From Alphaproteobacteria bacterium (GTDB lineage: Bacteria; Pseudomonadota; Alphaproteobacteria; Rhizobiales; Aestuariivirgaceae): a stretch of DNA of 40,618 bases. The position numbers and the translations under genes were made by a program. Positions 34,009 to 40,618 of this stretch are shown piece by piece. Under the pieces are notes generated by a model. It was not told the DNA's origin, did no database searches, and saw only the letters and a list, made by a program, of their open reading frames with translations. The stretch is taken from the NCBI GenBank assembly GCA_024279045.1, contig JAJRRZ010000245.1:1-40618 (forward strand). The letters run 5' to 3'. How positions within the stretch are numbered: position 1 is the stretch's first letter; the number at the start of each line of letters is the position of its first letter.

Positions 34009-34860
34009 TCACTGGAACGAACGCACCAGTCCGCTCACCAGCAGGCTCCAGCCATCTATCAACACGAAGAACAGCACCTTGAATGGCAGAGAAATAATCG
34101 ACGGCGGCAGCATCATCATGCCCATGGACATGGTGATGGTGGCGACAATCAGGTCGATCACCAGAAACGGCAATATCAGCAGAAAACCGATCTCGAAACC
34201 GCGCCGCAACTCGGAAATCATGAACGCCGGCATCAGAATGCGCAGCGGTACGGCCTCCTGTTCCTGCTTTCCGGCATCCTGCTCCACGCCCCCCTGCCCG
34301 GCTTGTCCGGCCTGTCCTGCATCCTGGCGGTTTTCACGTCCCTGCGCGGCATTGCGCGCCAGATCGCGGAACAATGCCAGATCCTCCTCGCGCACATGCT
34401 GCAGCATGAAATCGCGAAACGGTGCCACCGTGCGCCGCCAGGCTTCTTCCTGCCCTATACGGTTTTCCATCAATGGCCGCACGCCTTCGTTCCATGCCCG
34501 CTCGAAACTCGGCTGCATGATGAAGAAGGTCATGAACAACGCCAGCGTGATGAGGATCAGGTTCGCCGGCGTCGTCTGCAACCCCAGCCCGGCCCGCAGG
34601 AACGACAACGCCACCACCAATCGGGTAAAGCTGGTCATCATCACCAGCAGCCCCGGCGCCAGCGACAGCAGGGTGAGCACCACCACCAACTGCACCATGC
34701 GCCCGCTGACCAGCTCGCCCGCCGACAGTTGATTCAGTGCCGTTGCATCGCCAGCCGCCTGCTGAGCCTGTGCTGGCGCGACCAGTAGCAACAACACCAG
34801 CACCAGACCCGGCAGCAGCGCCGCCAAGGCATTCGGCTTCAGCTTTGCCAACATCTTCAT
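34009..34860 (-). CDS. fliP: FliP, export gate protein
   Basis: Protein of 283 residues, longer than the common 245. A cleavable signal is likely (LLPGLVLVLLLLVAPAQAQ, about 15-33). FliP signatures are LLVMMTSFTRLVVALSFLRAGLGLQ and the C-terminal ISELRRGFEIGFLLILPFLVIDLIVA (each quoted in part) and MMMLPPSIISLPFKVLFF. Between them lies an extra stretch rich in glutamine, glycine and charged residues (about 172-202, with GQAGQAGQGG). FliP with FliQ and FliR forms the export pore. It shares ATGA with fliL. Confidence 0.95.
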   Translation of the reverse strand: MKMLAKLKPNALAALLPGLVLVLLLLVAPAQAQQAAGDATALNQLSAGELVSGRMVQLVVVLTLLSLAPGLLVMMTSFTRLVVALSFLRAGLGLQTTPANLILITLALFMTFFIMQPSFERAWNEGVRPLMENRIGQEEAWRRTVAPFRDFMLQHVREEDLALFRDLARNAAQGRENRQDAGQAGQAGQGGVEQDAGKQEQEAVPLRILMPAFMISELRRGFEIGFLLILPFLVIDLIVATITMSMGMMMLPPSIISLPFKVLFFVLIDGWSLLVSGLVRSFQ

Positions 34861-35384
34861 TCCACCACCAGCGACAGGATGATGAACTCCTCCACCCGTC
34901 CTTCCGAACGGACCTTTGCGCGCTGGTTCAGGTCATCGCGCAGAAAGGCCAGACTGCCCGGCCCCTGCAGATCCTTCAGCGAAATCGTGCGCAGAAAGGC
35001 CAGGGTATCCTGCTGCACCCGCAACGCCAGCTCCTGCTGCACCTGCTCGTCGACCATGTCCTCGGTTCTCTTCACCACCAGCGCCCCTTCCAACCGCGCC
35101 CATGAGCGTTGCGGCGCACCGAGGTTGGTGGTGATGGGCTGTAGCCGCACCACAATGTGATCGCCGGTATAAAGTGGCGACAGTTCTTCCTGCTGTGCCT
35201 GTTGTTGTGCTTGTTCCGCCAGATTCTCATGTGGCGGAGTGGCGGAAAATTTCGGCGCCAGCACGAAGCCCATCCCGGCCCCGGCCCCACCCGCCAGCAC
35301 CGTGGCCAGCACCAAACCCATGATCCAGCCCTTGCCACCGGATTCCCCGGAATGCCCGGCGTCGGCTTCCTCTTCCTGCGCCAT
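34857..35384 (-). CDS. fliL: FliL, stator-associated protein
   Basis: Protein of 175 residues with a charged cytoplasmic start, one membrane segment (about 22-45, with glycine-rich GGAGAGMGFVLAP) and a periplasmic domain. The tail LRDDLNQRAKVRSEGRVEEFIILSLVVE ends like FliL proteins, with a last beta strand. FliL rings surround MotB and raise torque. Two ATGs lie six bases apart; the inner one at 35384 has the better spacing to CAGGAGAA. The gene order flgH-fliL-fliP is standard for rhizobia. A second FliL-like gene is at 13576. Confidence 0.92.
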   Translation of the reverse strand: MAQEEEADAGHSGESGGKGWIMGLVLATVLAGGAGAGMGFVLAPKFSATPPHENLAEQAQQQAQQEELSPLYTGDHIVVRLQPITTNLGAPQRSWARLEGALVVKRTEDMVDEQVQQELALRVQQDTLAFLRTISLKDLQGPGSLAFLRDDLNQRAKVRSEGRVEEFIILSLVVE

Positions 35385-35408
35385 GATCATTTCTCCTGCC
35401 GCCGTCCA

Positions 35409-36152
35409 TTACAACGGATTGATCAGATCCAGCAGTTGCTGCCCCCAGCCGGGCTGCTGCACCTCGCTGACGCGCCCGCGCCCACCATAGGAGATGCGCG
35501 CCTCGGCGATGCGGTCATAGTGGATGGAATTGTTCTGCGAAATATCCTCCGGGCGGACAATTCCAGCCACCTTCAGCACACGCAGCTCGTTGTTCACCCG
35601 CACTTCCTGCGAACCGGAAATGACGAAATTGCCATTGGGCAATACACGTGTGATTACCGCTGCAATGGCCAGATCGATCTGCTCCGCGCGACCAATGGAG
35701 CCTTTTCCGTCATAGGTGGAATCGCTGCCCACGCCAAAGTCGCCCTTGCTGCTGAAGTCTCGGGAAAATTCGCTCGCATCTCCCGACGAACTGGAGGAGC
35801 TTCCGGCTGCGCCGAAAGTCAGCCCCAAATTGCCGCCAATGCCCGACTTGCGCGAGCGTTTGGTGAAATTGTCCAGCCTGGCCTTGTCGTTTATCCGGAT
35901 CAGCACGGTAATCACATCACCCGGAGCACGGGCGCGCTGATCGTGGAACATGCTCTCCTTGCCCTCCGGCCACAGGGAATAGTTGGCAGGCCGCACCTTC
36001 GCCCGCGGCGGCGCAATGACCCCAATGGTCTGCGTGGTCATGCCCGCACCAATCGGCGACATGTCCGGCGCACGACCAATTTCGTCAAGGCGAGATGCAC
36101 ACCCTGTCAACAGCAGGCAGCAGACAACGGCACTGGCAAAGCGTGGCGACAT
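35409..36152 (-). CDS. flgH: FlgH, L-ring lipoprotein
   Basis: Protein of 247 residues. A lipoprotein signal ends in LLTGC with C18 as the lipid-bearing residue. FlgH forms the outer-membrane L ring. Known segments are YSLWPEGKESMFHDQRARAPGDVITV (in part), then TRVLPNGNFVISGSQEVRVNNE and GIVRPEDISQNNSI. A serine-rich loop (SSSSSSGDASEF) lies near 118-130. The ATG at 36152 shares one base with the motE stop (TGATG) and follows AGGGAGA. Confidence 0.96.
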   Translation of the reverse strand: MSPRFASAVVCCLLLTGCASRLDEIGRAPDMSPIGAGMTTQTIGVIAPPRAKVRPANYSLWPEGKESMFHDQRARAPGDVITVLIRINDKARLDNFTKRSRKSGIGGNLGLTFGAAGSSSSSSGDASEFSRDFSSKGDFGVGSDSTYDGKGSIGRAEQIDLAIAAVITRVLPNGNFVISGSQEVRVNNELRVLKVAGIVRPEDISQNNSIHYDRIAEARISYGGRGRVSEVQQPGWGQQLLDLINPL

Positions 36153-36811
36153 CAGTTCGTCTCCCTTGCCCGGCGGGGGCTGGCGGGAGCACTTTCCGCC
36201 ACTGCTCCAACGATCACGTTGACCAGCCGTCCTGCCTGTTTCGGCTCCATCTCCGCCAGAATGGCAGAGGCCTGCTGCGGTTTCAGCCCGGTGAGAATGG
36301 CCACCGCCACGGCATATTCCATCCGTGCAATCTGCGCCGCGGCAATCTCTGGCTCCATCTTTGCATAGACTTCCAGCATCGACTTTGTCATGCGCGCGGT
36401 GATGGACTGGCGTCGCTGCACCCAGCGCATGTATTCGTCGCGTTTTCGGCTCAGCTCCTTCAGGAGCTTCTTCAGCCGTTGCTCCATTTCGTTCAATTGT
36501 GCCTTCTGCCGCGCATAGCGAGCATCGCGTGCCGCATCGGCAATGTTGTAGCAATACTTCTGCCAGTCCTCGCGCACGTCTGGCGGCAACCTCGGCGTCA
36601 GCTTGCGCTGTCTGGTGGAGATATCGGAAGCCTTGCCATGCGAAGCCCCGCCCGCCGCAGCGCCCACGCCACCATGTCCGCCACCCGCCGCCAGCACAGG
36701 CTGTTGCCCAACCCAGGCAGCCAGCAGCAGCGCCAGCGTCATTGCCCGCACGCCAACAGGACTCCATGCATGTGAATGGCCAAAACGCATCATGCGTGGC
36801 GCTCCCGTCAT
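36152..36811 (-). CDS. motE: MotE, motor chaperone for MotC
   Basis: Protein of 219 residues with a signal-like segment (about 24-42). A glycine- and histidine-rich lead (GGGHGGVGAAAGG) follows, then a coiled coil (about 97-140, NEMEQRLKKLLKELSRKRDEY) and a C-terminal MgtE-N like domain (about 148-205, MEPEIAAAQIARMEYAVAVAIL, ILAEMEPKQAGRLVNVI). In Sinorhizobium MotE is a periplasmic partner that stabilises MotC. Its place between flgI and flgH, with 4-base and 1-base overlaps, is typical of rhizobial clusters. Confidence 0.9.
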   Translation of the reverse strand: MTGAPRMMRFGHSHAWSPVGVRAMTLALLLAAWVGQQPVLAAGGGHGGVGAAAGGASHGKASDISTRQRKLTPRLPPDVREDWQKYCYNIADAARDARYARQKAQLNEMEQRLKKLLKELSRKRDEYMRWVQRRQSITARMTKSMLEVYAKMEPEIAAAQIARMEYAVAVAILTGLKPQQASAILAEMEPKQAGRLVNVIVGAVAESAPASPRRARETN

Positions 36812-37956
36812 TCCACCACCAGCTCCGCCTGCAACGCCCCTGCCGACTTGATGGCCTGCAGGATGGCGATGATGCCCTTGGGCTTCACACCCAGGCTGTT
36901 CAGCCCGGCCACCAGCTCACGCAGGTCGGCCCCACGCAGCACGCCGATGTTGCCCCGCTGCTCTTCCACCATAACGGTGGTGTCCGGTACGATGACCGTC
37001 TCCCCGCGCGAAAACGGTGCCGGTTGCGATACCGCCGGCATCTCCTGAATGCGCACCGTCAGGTTTCCGTGCGTAACCGCCACGGTGGAAATGCGCACCG
37101 CCTCGCCAATGACTACCGTGCCCGTGCGCTCGTTGATTACCACGCGCGCCGGCACATCTGGCCGCACCCGCAATTCGCCAATGGCCGCCGCCAGCCACGC
37201 CACGCCAACTCCCTGCGGTCGCCGTGCAATTACCGTGCGCATGTCATGCGCAGTTGCAATGGCGCGGCCAAAACGTTTGCGAGCAAAGGCATTGATGGCA
37301 TTGGCAACCCGAATGGCCGTCGCGAAATCGGGGTTCTTGAGGTTCAGCACCAGCCGGCGGCTACGCTGGAAATCGCCTTTCAATTCACGCTCGACGATGG
37401 CGCCACCGGGAATGCGCCCATTGGTGGGAATGCCCTGACTCACCTGCGCAGCCTGCCCCTGTGCCGAAAACCCAGACAACACCAATGAACCTTGCGCCAC
37501 GGCATAGACCTTGCCATCCGCCCCCTTCAGCGGCGTCATGATCAGCGTGCCCCCAACCAGTGAGCTGGCATCACCCAGCGAGGAAACATTCACGTCGATG
37601 CGCGCCCCGCGCCGCACGAACGGTGGCAGCGTCGCGGTAACCATCACCGAGGCCACGTTGCGCGCTCGCGACGCACCCGGTGCGATCTTCGCATCCAGCC
37701 GCTCCAGCATGGCCCGCAGCGACTGCTCTGTGAATGGCGAGCCCCGCATGCTGTCGCCACTACCCTGCAGCCCCACCACCAGCCCGTAACCCACCAACTG
37801 GTTATCGCGCACGCCTTCCAGCGTGGTGATGTCCTTGATGCGCACCCCCGCCACGCCACCCCCGCCAGGCACCCCCCCCAGTGCCAGAGGAGACGGCAGC
37901 AGCAGCAACAGCAGTGCCAGCTGCACAACGCGCAATCCTTTCGCCATCATGCTCAT
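36808..37956 (-). CDS. flgI: FlgI, P-ring protein
   Basis: Protein of 382 residues with a signal peptide (LLLLLPSPLALGG, cut near 28). FlgI forms the P ring in the periplasm around the rod. Family segments: RIKDITTLEGVRDNQLVGYG, VNVSSLGDASSLVGGTLIMTPL and the end AGLNSLGVKPKGIIAILQAIKSAGALQAELVV (in parts). The start overlaps the flgA stop (ATGA), and the stop overlaps the motE start in the same way. FlgA upstream is its chaperone. Confidence 0.97.
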   Translation of the reverse strand: MSMMAKGLRVVQLALLLLLLPSPLALGGVPGGGGVAGVRIKDITTLEGVRDNQLVGYGLVVGLQGSGDSMRGSPFTEQSLRAMLERLDAKIAPGASRARNVASVMVTATLPPFVRRGARIDVNVSSLGDASSLVGGTLIMTPLKGADGKVYAVAQGSLVLSGFSAQGQAAQVSQGIPTNGRIPGGAIVERELKGDFQRSRRLVLNLKNPDFATAIRVANAINAFARKRFGRAIATAHDMRTVIARRPQGVGVAWLAAAIGELRVRPDVPARVVINERTGTVVIGEAVRISTVAVTHGNLTVRIQEMPAVSQPAPFSRGETVIVPDTTVMVEEQRGNIGVLRGADLRELVAGLNSLGVKPKGIIAILQAIKSAGALQAELVVE

Positions 37957-38474
37957 GGACTGCCCACCATCACCGTACCATCCGCCCGTGCCACACCGCG
38001 CACGATGCGCCCGCTGTCCACGTTGCGCACCGCCACCACCTCACCGGCGGAGGCCGATGCCAGCGCCGTGCCCAGCGCACTGATCTCCAGCCCCCCACGG
38101 CGATAGACAATGCGCACAGCCTTGCCACTGCGTACCGCGTAAGGTTCACGCAGCGCTCCCGGTGGAATGGGCCGCCCGCGCACCAGTGTGCGCCGCGCCA
38201 TCTTGCCTATGACCTCGTCCGCCTCGCGCACGAATCCGCCGCGCTCGTAAAACCGTCGTGGAACCGCCCGCATGCGCAGCATGGCACGCGTGATGACCTC
38301 GCCGGGATAGATCGTCGCCGCCGCCACCGGAATGCGTGGCCGTGCGTCCTGCCCGCTGTGCCGCTCCGCATCACCCCCCGCAAGGGCCGCACCACCCGGC
38401 AGCATCGCCAACGGCCCTGCAACCAGCACCCCCGCCAGCAACACGTTCGCCAATGCCTTGCCGCATCCAATCAT
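37953..38474 (-). CDS. flgA: FlgA, P-ring chaperone
   Basis: Protein of 173 residues. A signal segment (about 8-32) leads to the periplasm. The mature part has the SAF-like domain of FlgA: IPVAAATIYPGEVITRAML, then RRTLVRGRPIPPGAL, and the C-terminal ALASASAGEVVAVRNVDSGRIVRGVARADGTV (in parts). It helps FlgI assemble. The ATG at 38474 follows GGGAGG. It lies between flgG (29 bases) and flgI (overlap), the standard order in rhizobia. Confidence 0.95.
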   Translation of the reverse strand: MIGCGKALANVLLAGVLVAGPLAMLPGGAALAGGDAERHSGQDARPRIPVAAATIYPGEVITRAMLRMRAVPRRFYERGGFVREADEVIGKMARRTLVRGRPIPPGALREPYAVRSGKAVRIVYRRGGLEISALGTALASASAGEVVAVRNVDSGRIVRGVARADGTVMVGSP

Positions 38475-38503
38475 GCGCGCCAGCCTCCCACTGCTGCCGT
38501 TGA

Positions 38504-39286
38504 TCAGCGTCGCGAAACGGTGCTCATCATCTCGTCCACCGCCTGAATGACCTTGGAGTTCATCTCGTAAGCGCGTTGAGCCGTGATCAGCTCGGTGATT
38601 TCCTTGACTGCGTCGACATTGGACGACTCCAGATAACCTTGGCGAATGTCGCCAAAACCCGGATCGCCCGGATTGCCCACCACCGGCTGCCCCGACGCCT
38701 GCGTTGGACGGAACAGATTGTCGCCCAGCGGCTCCAGCCCGGCATCGTTGACGAAGGTCGCCAGTGCCAGCTGCCCCAAAGGCTGCAGTTCCGCCTGATT
38801 GGCGATGCGCGCGAATACCTGACCGTCGGGGTTGACGATCACATCCGTGGCCTCCGGGGGAATGGTGATTTCCGGCTGCACCACCAGCCCATCCAATGTT
38901 ACAAGCTGGCCGGTGGCGCTCTTGTTGAAGGTGCCAGCGCGGGTATAGAGTGTCTCGCCGTTCGGCCCCGCGACCTGGAACCACCCCTTCCCCGTCAGCG
39001 CCAGATCCAGCCGGTTGCCCGTCTGCGCCAGTGCGCCCTGCGCATGCAGCTTGCGGATGGCCGCCGTTCGCACTCCCAGGCCCAGTTGCGTGCCCTCTGG
39101 CACCGCACCCTCGCCGCCACGCGCCGTGGTGCCCGGCATGCGGTCGATCTGATACAGCAGGTCAGTGAATTCCGCCCGCGCCCGCTTGAAGCCGGTGGTG
39201 TTGATGTTGGCGATGTTGTTGGCAATCACCTCCACGTTCAACTGCTGCGCCGCCATGCCCGTCGCCGAAATCGCCAACGCCCTCAT
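38504..39286 (-). CDS. flgG: FlgG, distal rod protein
   Basis: Protein of 260 residues, the family norm. Start RALAISATGMAAQQLNVEVIANNIANINTTGFKRARAEF (in parts) and C-terminal SNVDAVKEITELITAQRAYEMNSKVI (in part) are the hallmark helices of the distal rod. The centre has GKGWFQVAGPNGETLYTRAGTF. It lies 55 bases after fliE and 29 before flgA. AGGAGAAAGGCAG precedes the ATG. Confidence 0.97.
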   Translation of the reverse strand: MRALAISATGMAAQQLNVEVIANNIANINTTGFKRARAEFTDLLYQIDRMPGTTARGGEGAVPEGTQLGLGVRTAAIRKLHAQGALAQTGNRLDLALTGKGWFQVAGPNGETLYTRAGTFNKSATGQLVTLDGLVVQPEITIPPEATDVIVNPDGQVFARIANQAELQPLGQLALATFVNDAGLEPLGDNLFRPTQASGQPVVGNPGDPGFGDIRQGYLESSNVDAVKEITELITAQRAYEMNSKVIQAVDEMMSTVSRR

Positions 39287-39341
39287 CTGCCTTTCTCCTC
39301 TCGTGTCATGCCTTGCGGTACCAATGTCGCGCGCAAACTTC

Positions 39342-39674
39342 TCATATCTGCATGCGGCTGATTTCCTGCCACGCCGCCACCAGCTTGTTACGAATGGCCA
39401 GCGTCGCCGACCACGTGCGCTCCGCCGCCATCACCTGATCCACCACCGTCTGGATATCGGCCTTGCCGGCTATGCCAGCGATAGACTGCATCTCGCCCAC
39501 TTGCAGCGTCTGCACCGTTTCGCCTGCCGCCTGCTGCAATGCCTGCAGGAAATCACCTTCCACCTTCGCCACTGCCTGTGGCCCGCGCGCCGCCTCCGCC
39601 ACACCGCGCGCCGCATTCGCGCCGGTGATAACGCCAATGCTGCCGATGCCGCCAATGCCACTGATACCCGTCAT
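39342..39674 (-). CDS. fliE: FliE, MS ring-rod junction protein
   Basis: Protein of 110 residues. FliE forms the joint between MS ring and rod. A loose glycine- and isoleucine-rich start (GISGIGGIGSIGV) is followed by the conserved helix pair: GDFLQALQQAAGETVQTLQVGE and ADIQTVVDQVMAAERTWSATLAIRNKLVAAWQEISRMQ (in parts). It shares ATGA with flgC at 39671, and the order flgB-flgC-fliE is universal. Confidence 0.96.
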   Translation of the reverse strand: MTGISGIGGIGSIGVITGANAARGVAEAARGPQAVAKVEGDFLQALQQAAGETVQTLQVGEMQSIAGIAGKADIQTVVDQVMAAERTWSATLAIRNKLVAAWQEISRMQI

Positions 39675-40093
39675 CCGTTTGCCCTCAGCAGGTCGATGGT
39701 CATGGAGACGATCTCCCGCGCCTGCTTCACCACTTGCAGATTGGCCTGATACATGCGGTTGGCATCGCGCAGGTCGGCCATCTCCACCACCGTGTTGACA
39801 TTGGGAAATTTCACGAAACCGTTTCTGTCAGCCGCCGGATGTCCCGGCAGATATTCCACCCGAAACGGCGATGTATCCACGCCACGCGCGGCAACGCGCA
39901 CCGTCTGCACGCCTGTCTGCCTGTCCAGCTCCGCGGCAAAACTGATGGTCTTGCGCCGGTACGGATCGGCTCCCGGCGCATCACCGGTGGAGCGTGCATT
40001 GGCAATGTTCTGCGCCGCCACCAACATGCGCGCCGATTGCGCGCGCAGCCCACTGGCAGCCACCGAAAGCGGTGCAAGGAGCGGATCGCTCAT
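39671..40093 (-). CDS. flgC: FlgC, proximal rod protein
   Basis: Protein of 140 residues. The rod signature SVAASGLRAQSARMLVAAQNIANARSTG (in parts) is at about 9-36, and the C terminus VNTVVEMADLRDANRMYQANLQVVK is the pairing helix. The ATG at 40093 is five bases after the flgB stop, which makes it the better choice over longer forms reaching into flgB. The family start (MSDPLLAPL) agrees. Confidence 0.96.
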   Translation of the reverse strand: MSDPLLAPLSVAASGLRAQSARMLVAAQNIANARSTGDAPGADPYRRKTISFAAELDRQTGVQTVRVAARGVDTSPFRVEYLPGHPAADRNGFVKFPNVNTVVEMADLRDANRMYQANLQVVKQAREIVSMTIDLLRANG

Positions 40094-40098
40094 CTTCC

Positions 40099-40473
40099 TC
40101 AATCCCTCACGCTCATCATGAACAGCCGGTGCCACGTGCGTACCAGCCCACTGGTCAATCGGAATTGCCGCACCGTTTCAGCCCCGGCCAGCATCTCCTT
40201 TTCCAGCTCCACCGTGTTACCGGAATGCGTCGCCAGATCGGCCCGCGCCTCACGCGCCTCGAAGCGCACCGTTCCCACTTCCCCGGCCATGTTCAGATGT
40301 GCCGGGTCGGTGCGCGCTATCTGCATCTGTTGCTGCTTCAGCACTGCTTCGAATGGCGCGATCTCCCGCGCCCGGTAGCCCGGCGTGGAGGCATTCGCCA
40401 CGTTCCCGGCAATCACGCCCAGCCGCGCGCTCAACCACTGCGCCCGCTGCGTCGCAATGGAAAATACTTGCAT
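40099..40473 (-). CDS. flgB: FlgB, proximal rod protein
   Basis: Protein of 124 residues. It builds the innermost rod. LSARLGVIAGNVANASTPGYRAREI is the rod signature (about 14-38) and the C terminus ends in FRLTSGLVRTWHRLFMMSVR type residues. The ATG at 40473 follows GGGGAGGAGG, the strongest ribosome site of the row. It is the first gene of the flgB-to-fliP row, and its promoter should lie in 40474-40618. Confidence 0.95.
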   Translation of the reverse strand: MQVFSIATQRAQWLSARLGVIAGNVANASTPGYRAREIAPFEAVLKQQQMQIARTDPAHLNMAGEVGTVRFEAREARADLATHSGNTVELEKEMLAGAETVRQFRLTSGLVRTWHRLFMMSVRD

Positions 40474-40618
40474 GCCGACCTCCTCCCCGGATGCCGTAAA
40501 TCGCCCCGAAACGGGACAATCCATCGTCTTGCGTGATAGTCGGCCAGCCTTGCCCGTAGCTTGTGCCCTCCAGCCCATGCCATGCCCTAAGTCCATGCAT
40601 GGGACGGAACGCCCTACC
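40474..40618 (-). promoter_or_regulatory. Leader of the flgB row
   Basis: These 145 bases precede flgB and run off the window. A near-perfect palindrome, GTCCATGCATGGGAC (40591-40605), and repeats of CATGG/CATGC lie 120-135 bases before the start. No clear -35/-10 pair is visible. It is a candidate control site for the largest row of the cluster. Confidence 0.3.

Noticed and set aside
1..40618. CRISPR array, insertion sequence or rRNA
   Set aside because: I saw no regularly spaced repeats, no transposase-like protein with terminal repeats and no rRNA-like sequence.

Overview
The window is chromosomal DNA from a GC-rich alphaproteobacterium, most likely of the order Hyphomicrobiales (Rhizobiales). 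The evidence is the gene set: MotC and MotE as extra motor proteins, FlaF and FlbT as flagellin regulators, a DUF1217 protein next to flgF, and an OmpR-type regulator that looks like FtcR/Rem. This combination is known from Rhizobium, Brucella and relatives. I cannot name a genus.

Positions 1-3095 are the right end of an integrated mobile element. It holds a winged-helix regulator on the minus strand, and a divergent row of small plus-strand genes (two unknown, one AlpA/excisionase-like) ending in a tyrosine integrase. Just past the integrase lies the 3' half of a tRNA-Lys(TTT) gene (3047-3095) with no 5' half. This is the scar expected where an element has inserted into the 3' end of a tRNA gene. 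The element continues past the left edge of the window.

Positions 3096-5344 are a transition zone with a LuxR-type regulator (minus), a small PilZ protein (plus) and long non-coding stretches.

Positions 5345-40618 are one large flagellar cluster, almost all on the minus strand. Read in transcription order from the right it contains: flgB-flgC-fliE-flgG-flgA-flgI-motE-flgH-fliL-fliP (rod, rings, export gate); one flagellin gene; fliF-fliH-motB-motC-fliK-lytic transglycosylase (MS ring, export, stator, hook length, wall opening); the regulator ftcR; the hook gene flgE; flgK-flgL-flaF-flbT-flgD-fliQ-flhA-fliR (hook-filament junction, flagellin control, hook cap, export gate); then FliJ-like, rod-binding, FlgN-like, FliL-like and unknown membrane proteins. 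A plus-strand block DUF1217-flgF-fliI follows at 10086-13064, and a last minus-strand block motA-fliM-fliN-fliG-flhB supplies the stator, C ring and export switch. Many neighbours overlap by 1 to 4 bases (ATGA or TGATG), so translational coupling is likely.

Together these genes encode nearly a whole flagellum with its own master regulator. FliO, FliD, FliS, FliA and FlgM are not visible here. Points that stand out are a single-base frameshift in flgK in a short G/C run, a second FliL-like protein beside an unknown membrane protein, a strong terminator in the fliF leader, and back-to-back promoter-like boxes upstream of ftcR.
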